This document shows, one piece after another, positions 23,101-31,006 of a stretch of DNA of 33,327 nt. This DNA comes from an uncultured Polaribacter sp. (GTDB lineage Bacteria; Bacteroidota; Bacteroidia; Flavobacteriales; Flavobacteriaceae). The notes below the pieces were generated by a model that ran no database searches, was not told the origin of the DNA, and was given only the letters and a program-made list of their open reading frames with translations. Numbering within the stretch: position 1 is the stretch's first letter; the number at the start of each line of letters is the position of its first letter. A program made the translations under genes and the position numbers. The DNA is taken from assembly GCA_905480405.1 (NCBI GenBank), contig CAJQQH010000190.1, forward strand, positions 1 to 33,327, in the 5' to 3' direction.

Positions 23101-23344
23101 TTGGGTATTTTTTTGATAATAATATAATGTCTGATAAATGCGTATAAATTACAATAGGCACAATTACTCCACCTAATAAAATTATAGGAAAGTAAGCAAT
23201 AGCTGTATTTGGAACAGAATAACCAAAGTTTTTATAAAACATTTCTTGTGATAGAAATCCGTTTGATAAAATAAAAAGGATAAAAATTAAACCTAATACA
23301 TTCCAACCTAATAAAAACGTTCTATTAACCGATTTATATTTCAT
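23066..23344 (-). CDS. Small membrane protein of unknown function
   Basis: 92 residues with two predicted transmembrane helices (about 8-30, FLLGWNVLGLIFILFILSNG, and 47-72, IAYFPIILLGGVIVPIVIYT) and charged ends. I do not recognise the family. The amphipathic layout and clean hydrophobic segments suggest a real gene. It overlaps the start of the DUF1569 gene by 35 nt in another frame, so the two are probably translationally coupled. Its frame continues upstream without a stop into the Crp-like remnant, so the true start (ATG 23344 assumed) is uncertain. Confidence 0.55.
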   Translation of the reverse strand: MKYKSVNRTFLLGWNVLGLIFILFILSNGFLSQEMFYKNFGYSVPNTAIAYFPIILLGGVIVPIVIYTHLSDIILLSKKYPNEKYFYKRSNE

Positions 23345-23386
23345 CCAAAATAAAATTAAAATTGATGTAATACAGCGAATAAAACC

Positions 23387-23509
23387 GCTTATTAAAAAAT
23401 CTCCTTTCTTAAGTTCGATTTTTTTATATCTTTTTATAAGGTTTTAAAATTCTTTAGAGCTTAACCCGATTGTACTTAGTTCTTCAATTAAGACTTTTTT
23501 ATCGTCCAT
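23387..23509 (-). pseudogene. Possible remnant of a Crp/Fnr-type regulator N-terminus
   Basis: One nt after the holA stop an ATG opens a 21-codon frame (MDDKKVLIEELSTIGLSSKEF) that stops at TAA (23446-23444). After that stop the same frame reads NLIKRYKKIELKKGDFLIS. Together these look like the first ~40 residues of a cyclic-nucleotide-binding Crp/Fnr regulator (the LSSKEF...KKIELKKGDFLI pattern) interrupted by a nonsense codon and then lost. The match is by eye and short. It could also be a small peptide gene or chance. Confidence 0.35.
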
Positions 23510-23510
23510 A

Positions 23511-24512
23511 TTAATGTAAAACTCTAAATATCAATTCTTTTAAAAGATCTTTCTGCGACAAGCTAGCTCCTACCCCTTTACTTTTTACATCTGCATCCCT
23601 TAAAAAAGCAATTACTTGGGCTACTTTACGCATTGGATAATTTCTACCTGCTAAAAAATATTCATCAACAAAATAAGGACTTACTCCTAGTGATTTAGCT
23701 ACTGAATTTTTAGACTTATCTTTTAAACCATGAAACATTAATAGCTGTGTAAAAAAACTATTCAACAAAGAAATAGTCATTACAGTAGGATTATTCTTTG
23801 GGTTTTCAGAAAAATAATTAATAATTCTATTTGCTTTTAATACGTTTTTTTCTCCTATTGCTTTTCTTAACTCAAAATTATTATAGTCTTTAGAGATACC
23901 AATATTATCTTCTATATGCTTGTCGTTAATAATTGATTCCTTTGGTAAAACAATCATTAACTTATCTAATTCATTAGAGATTTTACTTAAATCTGTACCT
24001 AAAAACTCCACTAACATTTGGGCAGCTTTGGGTTCTATTTTATATTTTTTACCGCTTAAAACTCTACGAATCCAATCTGAAACTTGGTTTTCATAAAGCT
24101 TTTTACTTTCATAAATTAAACCTGTTTTTGCAATCGTTTTGTGCAACTTCTTACGTTTATCTAATTTTTTATATTTATAATTTAAAACTAAAACAGTTGT
24201 TGGTTGAGGATTCTGTGCATAAGCAACCAATTTCTCTATATTTCTACTTAAATCTTGTGCTTCTTTAACAATTATAACTTGCCTTTCTGCCATCATTGGA
24301 TAACGTTTAGCAGAAGACACTATATCTTCTATACTAGCGTCTCTACCATACATTATTTGTTGATTAAACCCTTTCTCTGCTTCATCTAAAATAGTCTCTT
24401 CTATAAAATCTGAAATCTTATCTATATAATAAGGTTCATCACCCATTAAAAAGTAAATAGGTTTAATGTTTCCTTTTTTAATCTCTGAAACAATGTCTCT
24501 AATTTCGTTCAT
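23511..24512 (-). CDS. holA: DNA polymerase III subunit delta
   Basis: 333 residues, a normal length for the clamp-loader delta subunit, which opens the sliding clamp during replication. The N-terminus KKGNIKPIYFLMGDEPYYIDKISDFIEE is typical, with the degenerate, non-hydrolysing P-loop region of delta. Further family features are PMMAERQVIIVKEAQDL (about 72-88), VLVLNYKYKKLDKRKK, VEFLGTDLSKISNELDKL (about 168-185) and the C-terminal collar domain LLNSFFTQLLMFHGLKDKS to the end. ATG at 24512. It is divergent from the HsdR_N gene, with 191 nt between. This neighbourhood (holA next to a solo HsdR_N protein) is one I associate with many Bacteroidota. Confidence 0.95.
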   Translation of the reverse strand: MNEIRDIVSEIKKGNIKPIYFLMGDEPYYIDKISDFIEETILDEAEKGFNQQIMYGRDASIEDIVSSAKRYPMMAERQVIIVKEAQDLSRNIEKLVAYAQNPQPTTVLVLNYKYKKLDKRKKLHKTIAKTGLIYESKKLYENQVSDWIRRVLSGKKYKIEPKAAQMLVEFLGTDLSKISNELDKLMIVLPKESIINDKHIEDNIGISKDYNNFELRKAIGEKNVLKANRIINYFSENPKNNPTVMTISLLNSFFTQLLMFHGLKDKSKNSVAKSLGVSPYFVDEYFLAGRNYPMRKVAQVIAFLRDADVKSKGVGASLSQKDLLKELIFRVLH

Positions 24513-24691
24513 TTATTTTTTATAATTATTACACATCATTTTCATTTTTTTTTAGGAAAGAATAAAATTTCATTCCATTTTATCAAGCGTAAAAATAAGA
24601 CCAGAAAATTATTGATATAACCTATTTACTTAAGTAGATTTAACTGCTCCAGTAATACCAACTAATAAATGTATTATATCTGATTTTTATT

Positions 24692-24699
24692 TACTTTTG
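24692..24699 (+). promoter_or_regulatory. -7 promoter box of the HsdR_N gene
   Basis: TACTTTTG is a perfect TAnnTTTG ending 4 nt before the ATG at 24704. A -33 TTG is not evident. Transcription would begin at or next to the start codon. Confidence 0.45.
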
Positions 24700-24703
24700 A
24701 TTA

Positions 24704-25147
24704 ATGCAAAAATTAAATCTGCCAACTTATAATTTTAAACTCAAAAGTAAAGAAAATAAGACGCTTATTTTTGATAAACTTAGAAAAAAATACATGGTTT
24801 TAACTCCAGAAGAATGGGTTAGACAACATTATGTTTCCTTTTTAATTGAAGAAAAAAACTATCCTGTTTCTTTAATTGCTTTAGAAAAGCAATTAACAAT
24901 TAATAATCGAAAAAAAAGAACAGATATTTTGGTTTTTAATACTGATGGAAATCCAGAAATAATTGTAGAATGTAAAGCTCCAGAAATAAAGATTACACAA
25001 GACACTTTCGATCAAATTGCACGTTATAATTTAAAACTAAAAGCCAACTATTTAATTGTAACCAATGGTTTAGAGCATTTTTATTGCAAAATGGATTTCG
25101 AAAATGAAACTTATGTTTTCCTTAGAGAAGTACCAAATTATAATTAA
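24704..25147 (+). CDS. Stand-alone type I restriction HsdR N-terminal-domain protein (PD-(D/E)XK fold)
   Basis: 147 residues consisting only of the HsdR_N-type nuclease fold. A conserved helix PEEWVRQHYVSFLIEEKNYP (about 35-54) is followed by the catalytic-type core RTDILVF (D74), then VECKAPE (E89, K91), and a helix TFDQIARYNLKLKANYLIVTNG. The D...ExK arrangement is complete, so a metal-dependent nuclease activity is possible. There is no helicase domain, methylase or specificity subunit near it, so it is not a restriction system. Such solo proteins sit beside holA in many Bacteroidota as housekeeping-like genes with no known role. Confidence 0.88.
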   Translation: MQKLNLPTYNFKLKSKENKTLIFDKLRKKYMVLTPEEWVRQHYVSFLIEEKNYPVSLIALEKQLTINNRKKRTDILVFNTDGNPEIIVECKAPEIKITQDTFDQIARYNLKLKANYLIVTNGLEHFYCKMDFENETYVFLREVPNYN

Positions 25148-25255
25148 ATAGCATTTTATTATTTAATCGTTTTTAAAAATTTGTCTAAATAAAATTAGAT
25201 ATAAAAAAATGGTTTTATTAGGTTAGTTTTATCATTAAACTAATATAATAAGATG

Positions 25256-25263
25256 TAAATTTG
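25256..25263 (+). promoter_or_regulatory. -7 promoter box of the glycosyltransferase gene
   Basis: TAAATTTG is a perfect TAnnTTTG, 5 nt before the TTG start codon at 25269. It supports that start and predicts a leaderless mRNA. The -33 region is weak. Confidence 0.5.
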
Positions 25264-25268
25264 CAACC

Positions 25269-26267
25269 TTGAAAACAGCAATCGTCATATTAAATTGGAA
25301 TGGAAAAAAATTGTTAAAACAATTTTTACCATCTATTGTAAACTTTAGTTCTAAAGAAGCTGATATTTACGTTGCAGACAATGCTTCTAATGACACTTCT
25401 ATCTCTTTTATAGAACAACATTACCCTTCAATCAAAATTATTAAAAACACCGAAAATGGTGGCTATGCAAAAGGATACAACGATGCTTTACAGCAAGTTA
25501 AAGCAGATGTTTATTGTTTAATTAATTCTGATGTAGAAGTTACAGAAAATTGGCTCCCTCCTATTCTAGATGTTTTTAAATCTGAAGATAATACTGCTAT
25601 TATTCAACCAAAGATTTTAGATTATAAGGAAAAAACTAAATTTGAATATGCTGGAGCTGCAGGTGGTTTTATAGATTTATATGGATATCCTTATTGTAGA
25701 GGACGCGTTTTTAATAAACTAGAAAACGATAGTAATCAATTTAATGACACTACAGAAATATTTTGGGCTTCTGGTGCTTGCTTATTTATTCGTTCTAAAG
25801 TTTACCATCAACTAAATGGTTTTGATGAAGATTACTTTGCTCATCAAGAAGAAATAGATTTATGTTGGAGAACTCAAAATAATGGATATACAGTAAAATA
25901 TGTAGGTACATCTACTGTTTTTCATGTTGGTGGCGCTACTTTACAAGAAACAAATCCGCATAAAACATTTTTAAATTTTAGAAATAGTTTATTAAATGTG
26001 GTAAAAAATGTTCCAAAAAAATGGTTCTTATTTATTGTTTTTTCACGCTTAATTTTAGATGGAATTGCTGGTATTAAATTTATTTTAGAATTAAGACCAA
26101 TTCATACATGGGCAATTATAAAAGCGCACTTTAGCTTTTACAGAAAACTACCAAAATTCTTAAAAAAGAGAAAAAAACTGAACAAAAACCCTGATTATAA
26201 CCTACATACTAGTATTGTTTGGCAGTATTTTGTTTTGGGTAGAAAATATTTTAATAAACTAAAGTAA
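25269..26267 (+). CDS. Family 2 glycosyltransferase
   Basis: 332 residues. A GT-A nucleotide-sugar transferase fold: TAIVILNWNGKKLLKQFLPSI at the start, DIYVADNASNDTS (about 33-45), GGYAKGYNDAL, the metal-binding LINSDVEVTENW (DxD-like, about 86-97), WASGACLFIRSKVYHQLNGFDEDYFAHQEEIDLCWR (about 161-196, with the catalytic-type ED/QEE region), and a partly hydrophobic C-terminal tail with basic residues that may touch the membrane. The start is TTG: the frame upstream meets a stop at 25236 with no ATG, and the fold needs the first residues. It probably works in polysaccharide or cell-envelope glycan synthesis; acceptor unknown. The C-terminus converges on the Sua5-like gene with 20 nt between. 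Confidence 0.9.
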   Translation: MKTAIVILNWNGKKLLKQFLPSIVNFSSKEADIYVADNASNDTSISFIEQHYPSIKIIKNTENGGYAKGYNDALQQVKADVYCLINSDVEVTENWLPPILDVFKSEDNTAIIQPKILDYKEKTKFEYAGAAGGFIDLYGYPYCRGRVFNKLENDSNQFNDTTEIFWASGACLFIRSKVYHQLNGFDEDYFAHQEEIDLCWRTQNNGYTVKYVGTSTVFHVGGATLQETNPHKTFLNFRNSLLNVVKNVPKKWFLFIVFSRLILDGIAGIKFILELRPIHTWAIIKAHFSFYRKLPKFLKKRKKLNKNPDYNLHTSIVWQYFVLGRKYFNKLK

Positions 26268-26287
26268 TTCGCTTTTATAAAAAAACT

Positions 26288-26908
26288 TTATAAAATATCT
26301 AAACTACCTTTACCTTCTCTTATAACTTCTGGGTAACCATCTGTTAAATCTATGATTGTTGAGGCATAATTATCTCCATAACCACCATCAATAACAACAT
26401 CTACTAAATTTCTCCATTTTTCAAAAATTAACTCGGGATCTGTTGTGTACTCTAAAACATCATCTTCATCTCTAATAGAAGTAGAAACTATTGGATTACC
26501 TAAACTTTCTACTAAAGCTCTTGCAATATTATTATCAGGAATACGTATTCCTACAGTTTTTCTTTTTTTAAATGCTTTAGGTAAATTATTACTTCCTGGT
26601 AAAATAAAAGTATAAGGTCCAGGCAAAGCTCTTTTTAAAAGCTTAAATGTAGGTGAATCTATTTGTTTTACGTAATCTGACAAATGACTTAAATCATTAC
26701 AAACAAAAGAAAACTTAGCTTTATCTAGTTTAATACCTTTTATTTTAGCAATTTTTTCTAAAGCTTTTGTATTTGTAATGTCGCAACCTAAACCATAAAC
26801 AGTATCTGTGGGATAAATTATTAACCCTCCGTTTTTTAAAATCTTAACAACCTTATCAATTTCTTTTTGATTAGGGTTATCTTCATATAACTTAATAAAT
26901 ACTGCCAT
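26288..26908 (-). CDS. Sua5/YciO/YrdC-family protein (threonylcarbamoyl-AMP synthase type)
   Basis: 206 residues from ATG 26908; a TTG at 26923 would add five residues. The YrdC fold is clear: VKILKNGGLIIYPTDTVYGLGCDITNTKALEKIAKIKG (about 24-61), then ALPGPYTFILPGS, KKRKTVGIRIPDN, and NPIVSTSIRDEDD (in place of the common SANxSG). This family makes threonylcarbamoyl-AMP for the t6A modification of tRNA (TsaC/Sua5). The short form without the Sua5 C-terminal domain, and the STSI variation, fit the YciO-like subgroup seen in Bacteroidota, so the reaction is likely but not certain. Confidence 0.85.
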   Translation of the reverse strand: MAVFIKLYEDNPNQKEIDKVVKILKNGGLIIYPTDTVYGLGCDITNTKALEKIAKIKGIKLDKAKFSFVCNDLSHLSDYVKQIDSPTFKLLKRALPGPYTFILPGSNNLPKAFKKRKTVGIRIPDNNIARALVESLGNPIVSTSIRDEDDVLEYTTDPELIFEKWRNLVDVVIDGGYGDNYASTIIDLTDGYPEVIREGKGSLDIL

Positions 26909-26926
26909 TATATAAAAATACAAAAA

Positions 26927-26954
26927 AACTCAACTTGAAACACAAGTTGAGTTA
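26927..26954 (-). terminator. Terminator of the RprXY-like two-component unit
   Basis: On the minus strand AACTCAACTTG and CAAGTTGAGTT form an 11-bp stem with a 5-nt loop, followed by a run of T. It lies 26 nt after the response regulator stop. Confidence 0.85.
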
Positions 26955-26979
26955 TATTTTTGGGAAGAATTTCCTTTAT

Positions 26980-27681
26980 TTAAGATTTATCTACCAATCT
27001 AAACCCTTCTCCATGAATATTTAAAATTTCGACGTTTTCATCTCTTTTTAAATATTTTCTTAGTTTAGCAATGTATACATCCATACTTCTAGATGTAAAA
27101 TAATTGTCATCTCTCCATATTTTAGTTAATGCTAATTCTCTTGGCATTAAATCGTTTTTATGAATAGCTAACATGCGTAATAATTTACTCTCTTTAGGAG
27201 ATAATTTTGTTGGTTCTTCAGTTTCTCCAATAGATAAATGACGTAACTTCGAATTAAAGAAAAATGAACCAATGTTAAATTCAAACTGTTCAGATTCTTT
27301 AGATTTATCACTTTCTTTTCTATGTAAAATAGCTTTTATTTTATGCAATAGAACTTCAGAATCAAAAGGTTTATTTAAATAATCATCTGCTCCTACAGCA
27401 TAACCTTTTAAAACATCTTCTTTTAAAGTTTTAGCTGTTAAAAAAATAATTGGCACTTCTTTATTTGTAACTCTTATATCTTGTGCTAAAGAAAAACCAT
27501 CTTTTCTAGGCATCATTACATCTAAAATACAAAGGTCATAATCGCTGTTTTTAAACATAATTAAACCTTCTATACCATCTTTAGCATGAGTAACATTATA
27601 ATCGTTTAATGCTAAATAATCTTTTAAAACGGTTCCAAAATTTGGATCGTCTTCAACTAATAATATTTTTTTACTTCCCAT
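26980..27681 (-). CDS. OmpR-family response regulator (RprY-like)
   Basis: 233 residues. The receiver domain (about 1-125) has acidic residues EDD (10-12), phospho-acceptor D54 in YDLCILDVMMPRKDG, Thr in IFLTAKT and Lys in NKPFD. The winged-helix OmpR DNA-binding domain (about 135-230) includes PTKLSPKESKLLRMLAIHKN, the recognition region FTSRSMDVYIAKLRKYLKRD and the wing ILNIHGEGFRLV. It forms a pair with the kinase gene 10 nt upstream and resembles the RprX/RprY system of Bacteroides. The regulated genes cannot be read from this window. Confidence 0.93.
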   Translation of the reverse strand: MGSKKILLVEDDPNFGTVLKDYLALNDYNVTHAKDGIEGLIMFKNSDYDLCILDVMMPRKDGFSLAQDIRVTNKEVPIIFLTAKTLKEDVLKGYAVGADDYLNKPFDSEVLLHKIKAILHRKESDKSKESEQFEFNIGSFFFNSKLRHLSIGETEEPTKLSPKESKLLRMLAIHKNDLMPRELALTKIWRDDNYFTSRSMDVYIAKLRKYLKRDENVEILNIHGEGFRLVDKS

Positions 27682-27691
27682 TTTTATATAT

Positions 27692-29260
27692 TTAAATTAA
27701 AGGTAATTTTACTGTGAATATACTTCCTTCTCCTTTTTCACTTTCAACAAATACTGTTCCGTGATGCTTATCTACTATTTCTTTTACATAGGCCAATCCT
27801 AAACCATGACCTTTTACATCATGAATATTTCCTTTTTGTTCTCTATAAAACTTATCGAAAACCATTTTTTGAGCGCTTTTACTCATTCCTATTCCTTCGT
27901 CTTTAATTTTAAAAATAAAGAACTTGTTAGTACTTTCTGTATACACATCTATCTTAGGACTTTCTCCAGAATATTTAATTGCATTTTCTAAAATATTAAC
28001 TATAACATTTGTTAAATGGAATTCGTTTCCTGAAATTTCTGATGTAATAGCTTCAAAATGAGTATCTATATTTCCTTTTTTAGATTCTACCAATAAACTA
28101 ACATGGTTAATTGCATCATCTATAATATCATGGATATCTACAATTTCTTTACTAATATCTAACTGATTTTTTTCTAATCTAGAAATACGAAGTACGTTTT
28201 CTACTTGAGTATGCATTCTTTTATTCTCATCACGAATCATTCCTATATAACGTAATACTTTTTCATTATCGTTAATTATTTTAGGGTTTTTAATAGAATC
28301 TAAAGCCAAATTAATAGTTGCAATTGGTGTTTTAAACTCATGCGTCATATTATTAATAAAGTCAGTTTTTATTTCTGATATCTTTTTTTGCTTAATTAAC
28401 TGATAAAGTGAACCCGAAAAAGCTATAATAATGATAAAAATAAAAAACAGTGACAATAATAAAATGTTAGAAATATCTGATAAAATATGGTCGTTTTTTT
28501 CTGGAAAATTAACATACAATAAATATTCCGGCTTATTTTCAGAATTATAAAACAAAGGATAAGGGTAACTATCTTTCTTGTTTACAGTATAATAACCCGA
28601 TTTTAACTTCGTCGCTAATCCATCTCTACTATAAACACCATATTTAAACTCTAAATTTATATTTCTCTTTTTTAACTCATCTTTAATTGTTGCATTTAAC
28701 TCCCTATTACTTAATCTTTTATGTATTGGGTTAATACGATTATAGTCTTTAAAGTATTCTGAAAACTGACTTTCTTCTACGTTAGTAAGTCTTTTTGTAA
28801 ATGAAAACCTTTTTTCGTCTATTGATGAAAACAAGTTGTCTGCACCTTTAATAAGTTTAGATTGAAAAAAATCTTTTTTCCCGGTTACTCTTTTAAAAAT
28901 TACAGAATCGTCACTTAAAAAATCTACTGGTAACTCAAAGTTTTCTTCTAAAATTGTAGATCCAAAAGATATTTTTTGATGGTTTGTAGTATCTATTTCC
29001 TGAAAAAAAAGACTTTTAATCTGAGCTTCGTTTGCTAGAACAGCATTTTCAATAATTCCCTCAAATTTTTTATCAAAAAGAGATCTCTCTTTTTCATTAA
29101 TTCTTTCGGAAACACTTCCTAAAGATTTCTGTACATCATTCTTAAATTGTTCCTTTTTACTTTCTACAGCATTGTTAATCCAATACATCTGTACAGCAAT
29201 AATTCCTATTAAGGAAATGCTCATTAAAAACACGATAAGAACAAACATCTTTTTGCCCAT
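27692..29260 (-). CDS. Sensor histidine kinase (RprX-like)
   Basis: 522 residues. N-terminal membrane helix (about 5-27), a ~230-residue periplasmic sensor region, and a second helix (about 258-282, ILLLSLFFIFIIIIAFSGSLY). HisKA: NNMTHEFKTPIATINLALD with H307. HATPase: N box NVIVNILENAIKYSG, G1 KDEGIGMS, the F box FDKFYRE and G2 GHGLGLAYVKEIVDKHHG, ending at KLPLI. All kinase motifs are intact. The gene and its regulator form one unit with a perfect -7 box right at the start codon. The upstream coaE stop is 113 nt away, so the pair is probably transcribed separately from the nusB-side genes. Confidence 0.94.
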   Translation of the reverse strand: MGKKMFVLIVFLMSISLIGIIAVQMYWINNAVESKKEQFKNDVQKSLGSVSERINEKERSLFDKKFEGIIENAVLANEAQIKSLFFQEIDTTNHQKISFGSTILEENFELPVDFLSDDSVIFKRVTGKKDFFQSKLIKGADNLFSSIDEKRFSFTKRLTNVEESQFSEYFKDYNRINPIHKRLSNRELNATIKDELKKRNINLEFKYGVYSRDGLATKLKSGYYTVNKKDSYPYPLFYNSENKPEYLLYVNFPEKNDHILSDISNILLLSLFFIFIIIIAFSGSLYQLIKQKKISEIKTDFINNMTHEFKTPIATINLALDSIKNPKIINDNEKVLRYIGMIRDENKRMHTQVENVLRISRLEKNQLDISKEIVDIHDIIDDAINHVSLLVESKKGNIDTHFEAITSEISGNEFHLTNVIVNILENAIKYSGESPKIDVYTESTNKFFIFKIKDEGIGMSKSAQKMVFDKFYREQKGNIHDVKGHGLGLAYVKEIVDKHHGTVFVESEKGEGSIFTVKLPLI

Positions 29261-29264
29261 ACAT

Positions 29265-29272
29265 CAAATTTA
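29265..29272 (-). promoter_or_regulatory. -7 promoter box of the RprXY-like unit
   Basis: On the minus strand TAAATTTG (29272 to 29265) is a perfect TAnnTTTG that ends 4 nt before the kinase ATG at 29260. It predicts a leaderless transcript. The -33 element is not obvious. Confidence 0.5.
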
Positions 29273-29373
29273 CGTTATTCAAAATTTGAAATTGACGTTT
29301 TTAACGATGATTAACAAAATAACCCCTGTTTTTAAGAGTAATTTAACAAATTCGTTGAATATCTTTTAATGTA

Positions 29374-29961
29374 CTACTTTTTTTTTGTTAAAATTTTATG
29401 AATTATATTTACCTGATTTCTAGTCTCATCTAGGTTTTCATTGCAAATTACGTAGTTAGATTGCAATATTTTTTTAACATCTTTCCATTGGTTTTTCATC
29501 CTATTAAACACCTCATTTTCAGTAACTGAATCTCTTAAAACTACCCTTTCTAATTTAGTTTCTAAACTAGCATAAACTGTAATTATTAAATCACAAAAAA
29601 GATTGCTTTTACTTTCAAAAAGAATAGCATTTTCATATACAATATATGACTTATTAGAATTATTTTTAACAAATTCTTTAAAATGATTCTTAACTTCTGG
29701 ATGTACAATACTATTTAAAGCTGTTAATTTTTCTTTGTTACTAAATACAATATCAGAAATGTATTTCCTATTCAATTCATTATTATAAAACGCCTCATCA
29801 CCAAATTCATTTATCAACTTTTCTTTTATAATTACAGAAGTGTTCATTAACTTTTTAGCTTCTATGTCTGCTATATAAATAGCAACATTTTTAAATTCTG
29901 AAAAGAAATTTGCTACTGTAGTTTTACCGCTACCAATACCACCTGTTAAACCAATAATCAT
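29374..29961 (-). CDS. coaE: Dephospho-CoA kinase
   Basis: 195 residues, normal length. Last step of coenzyme A synthesis: ATP-dependent phosphorylation of dephospho-CoA. P-loop GLTGGIGSGKTTVANFF (about 4-20), the family motif YIADIEAKKLMN (about 29-40, with the catalytic-type Asp), LNSIVHPEV (about 80-88), and YENAILFESK followed by the lid segment RVVLRDSVTENEVFNRMKNQ. The start ATG is 3 nt after the stop of the YbbR-like gene, so the two are co-transcribed. Confidence 0.95.
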   Translation of the reverse strand: MIIGLTGGIGSGKTTVANFFSEFKNVAIYIADIEAKKLMNTSVIIKEKLINEFGDEAFYNNELNRKYISDIVFSNKEKLTALNSIVHPEVKNHFKEFVKNNSNKSYIVYENAILFESKSNLFCDLIITVYASLETKLERVVLRDSVTENEVFNRMKNQWKDVKKILQSNYVICNENLDETRNQVNIIHKILTKKK

Positions 29962-29964
29962 AAA

Positions 29965-30903
29965 CTATTTTTGAATTAAGAAATCTATTTTTGTAGGTAT
30001 TATTTTAACACTTTTTATAAAATCTGGCTTTGTTATTATTTTAGGAATTAAATATCCTAAACTGTTTTTTTCAGAAATTGAATAATCACATTCAATTTTA
30101 AACGAAGCTTCAGAAACCTTAGCAAAATTAGACAAGGCAACTACAAAAACTACTTCTACGTTTTCTGTAAGTGTTGTTAAATTAACATTTTTGGGTAAGT
30201 TCTTAGTTATAAAATCAATTTTTAAATTTCCTTCTGTAAACTTTTCTACTTCACCAGAAATTGTTGTTTTTAAGGAGCTAAACTTAAGTGAGTTTACTTT
30301 TTTATTTTTTAAAATTAATACCTCTTCATTAAAACTAGTTTTTACATCACTTAAAATTAACTTACTTAAATTTAGATGATTAATTTTATCTATTTGAGAT
30401 TCTGGCCCAGAAATGATAATTGAATCTGGCTTAATTTTAATTTCATTTAAAAGATCATATCCAATATGATAGTTAACTTCTAAGTCTGGTTTTAAAGCTA
30501 CTTTTTTAGACTTTAAAAGTCCTAAGCTAAGGTAAATAGTGTCTTGTGCTATTTCCTGTATTTCAACTTCAGATGCTAATTGTTTTTGAATCTTAAGTAT
30601 CTGATTTTTAATTAAAAAATAAAATTTAGAATTGTTACTTCTTTTTAAATTTGAAGCTTCTAATTGAATTTTTTTATTTTTAAATTTAGAGCTAACAATC
30701 TTAAAGCCAGAAGCCTTTACAGTAATATCTAATTCTTTTATTGGAGCTTCTTGTAATAGTTTGTTTTGAGGAATGTTGTTATAGTCTACAGTATACTTAA
30801 TAACTGTAGTGTATTCTTTTGAAAATGTAATTAACAACCAAATTAAAAAAGAGGCAATTAAAAACCCTATAAAGGTCTTGGATATTTTGTTTGATTTTTT
30901 CAC
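29965..30903 (-). CDS. YbbR-like domain protein (CdaR-type)
   Basis: 312 residues starting with GTG. One N-terminal membrane helix (about 11-28, FIGFLIASFLIWLLITF) is followed by an extracytoplasmic region with YbbR-type beta repeats (about 60-140; a second about 145-225 with PDSIIISGPESQIDKINHL, the hallmark of the domain). In Firmicutes the YbbR protein CdaR controls the cyclic-di-AMP synthase CdaA. In Bacteroidota it is commonly found next to coaE, as here. No cdaA gene is in this window, so the partner is unknown. Confidence 0.85.
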   Translation of the reverse strand: MKKSNKISKTFIGFLIASFLIWLLITFSKEYTTVIKYTVDYNNIPQNKLLQEAPIKELDITVKASGFKIVSSKFKNKKIQLEASNLKRSNNSKFYFLIKNQILKIQKQLASEVEIQEIAQDTIYLSLGLLKSKKVALKPDLEVNYHIGYDLLNEIKIKPDSIIISGPESQIDKINHLNLSKLILSDVKTSFNEEVLILKNKKVNSLKFSSLKTTISGEVEKFTEGNLKIDFITKNLPKNVNLTTLTENVEVVFVVALSNFAKVSEASFKIECDYSISEKNSLGYLIPKIITKPDFIKSVKIIPTKIDFLIQK

Positions 30904-30947
30904 TAACTAATTCTTTTTTTTTGCAATCTAGTAAAAAAGTGATGAAC

Positions 30948-30990
30948 AAAAAAAATGAGCTTTCACTAATTAAAGAAAAGCTCATTTTAT
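30948..30990 (-). terminator. Terminator of the nusB-DUF1573-yajC unit
   Basis: On the minus strand arms matching AAAATGAGCTTT and AAAGCTCATTTT (plus-strand 30952-30963 and 30977-30988) form a 12-bp stem, followed by a T run. It stops the unit before the YbbR-like gene. Confidence 0.8.
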
Positions 30991-31006
30991 ATAAAATGTA
31001 AAATGT

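Noticed and set aside
24704..25147. HsdR_N protein as part of a restriction-modification or defence island
   Set aside because: No methylase, specificity subunit, helicase or mobile-element genes nearby; neighbours are holA and a glycosyltransferase.
26908..26923. Upstream TTG start and leaderless promoter for the Sua5/YrdC-like gene
   Set aside because: The box TATTTTTA overlaps the T run of the preceding terminator and no -33 element is visible, so it cannot be told from terminator sequence; ATG 26908 is preferred.
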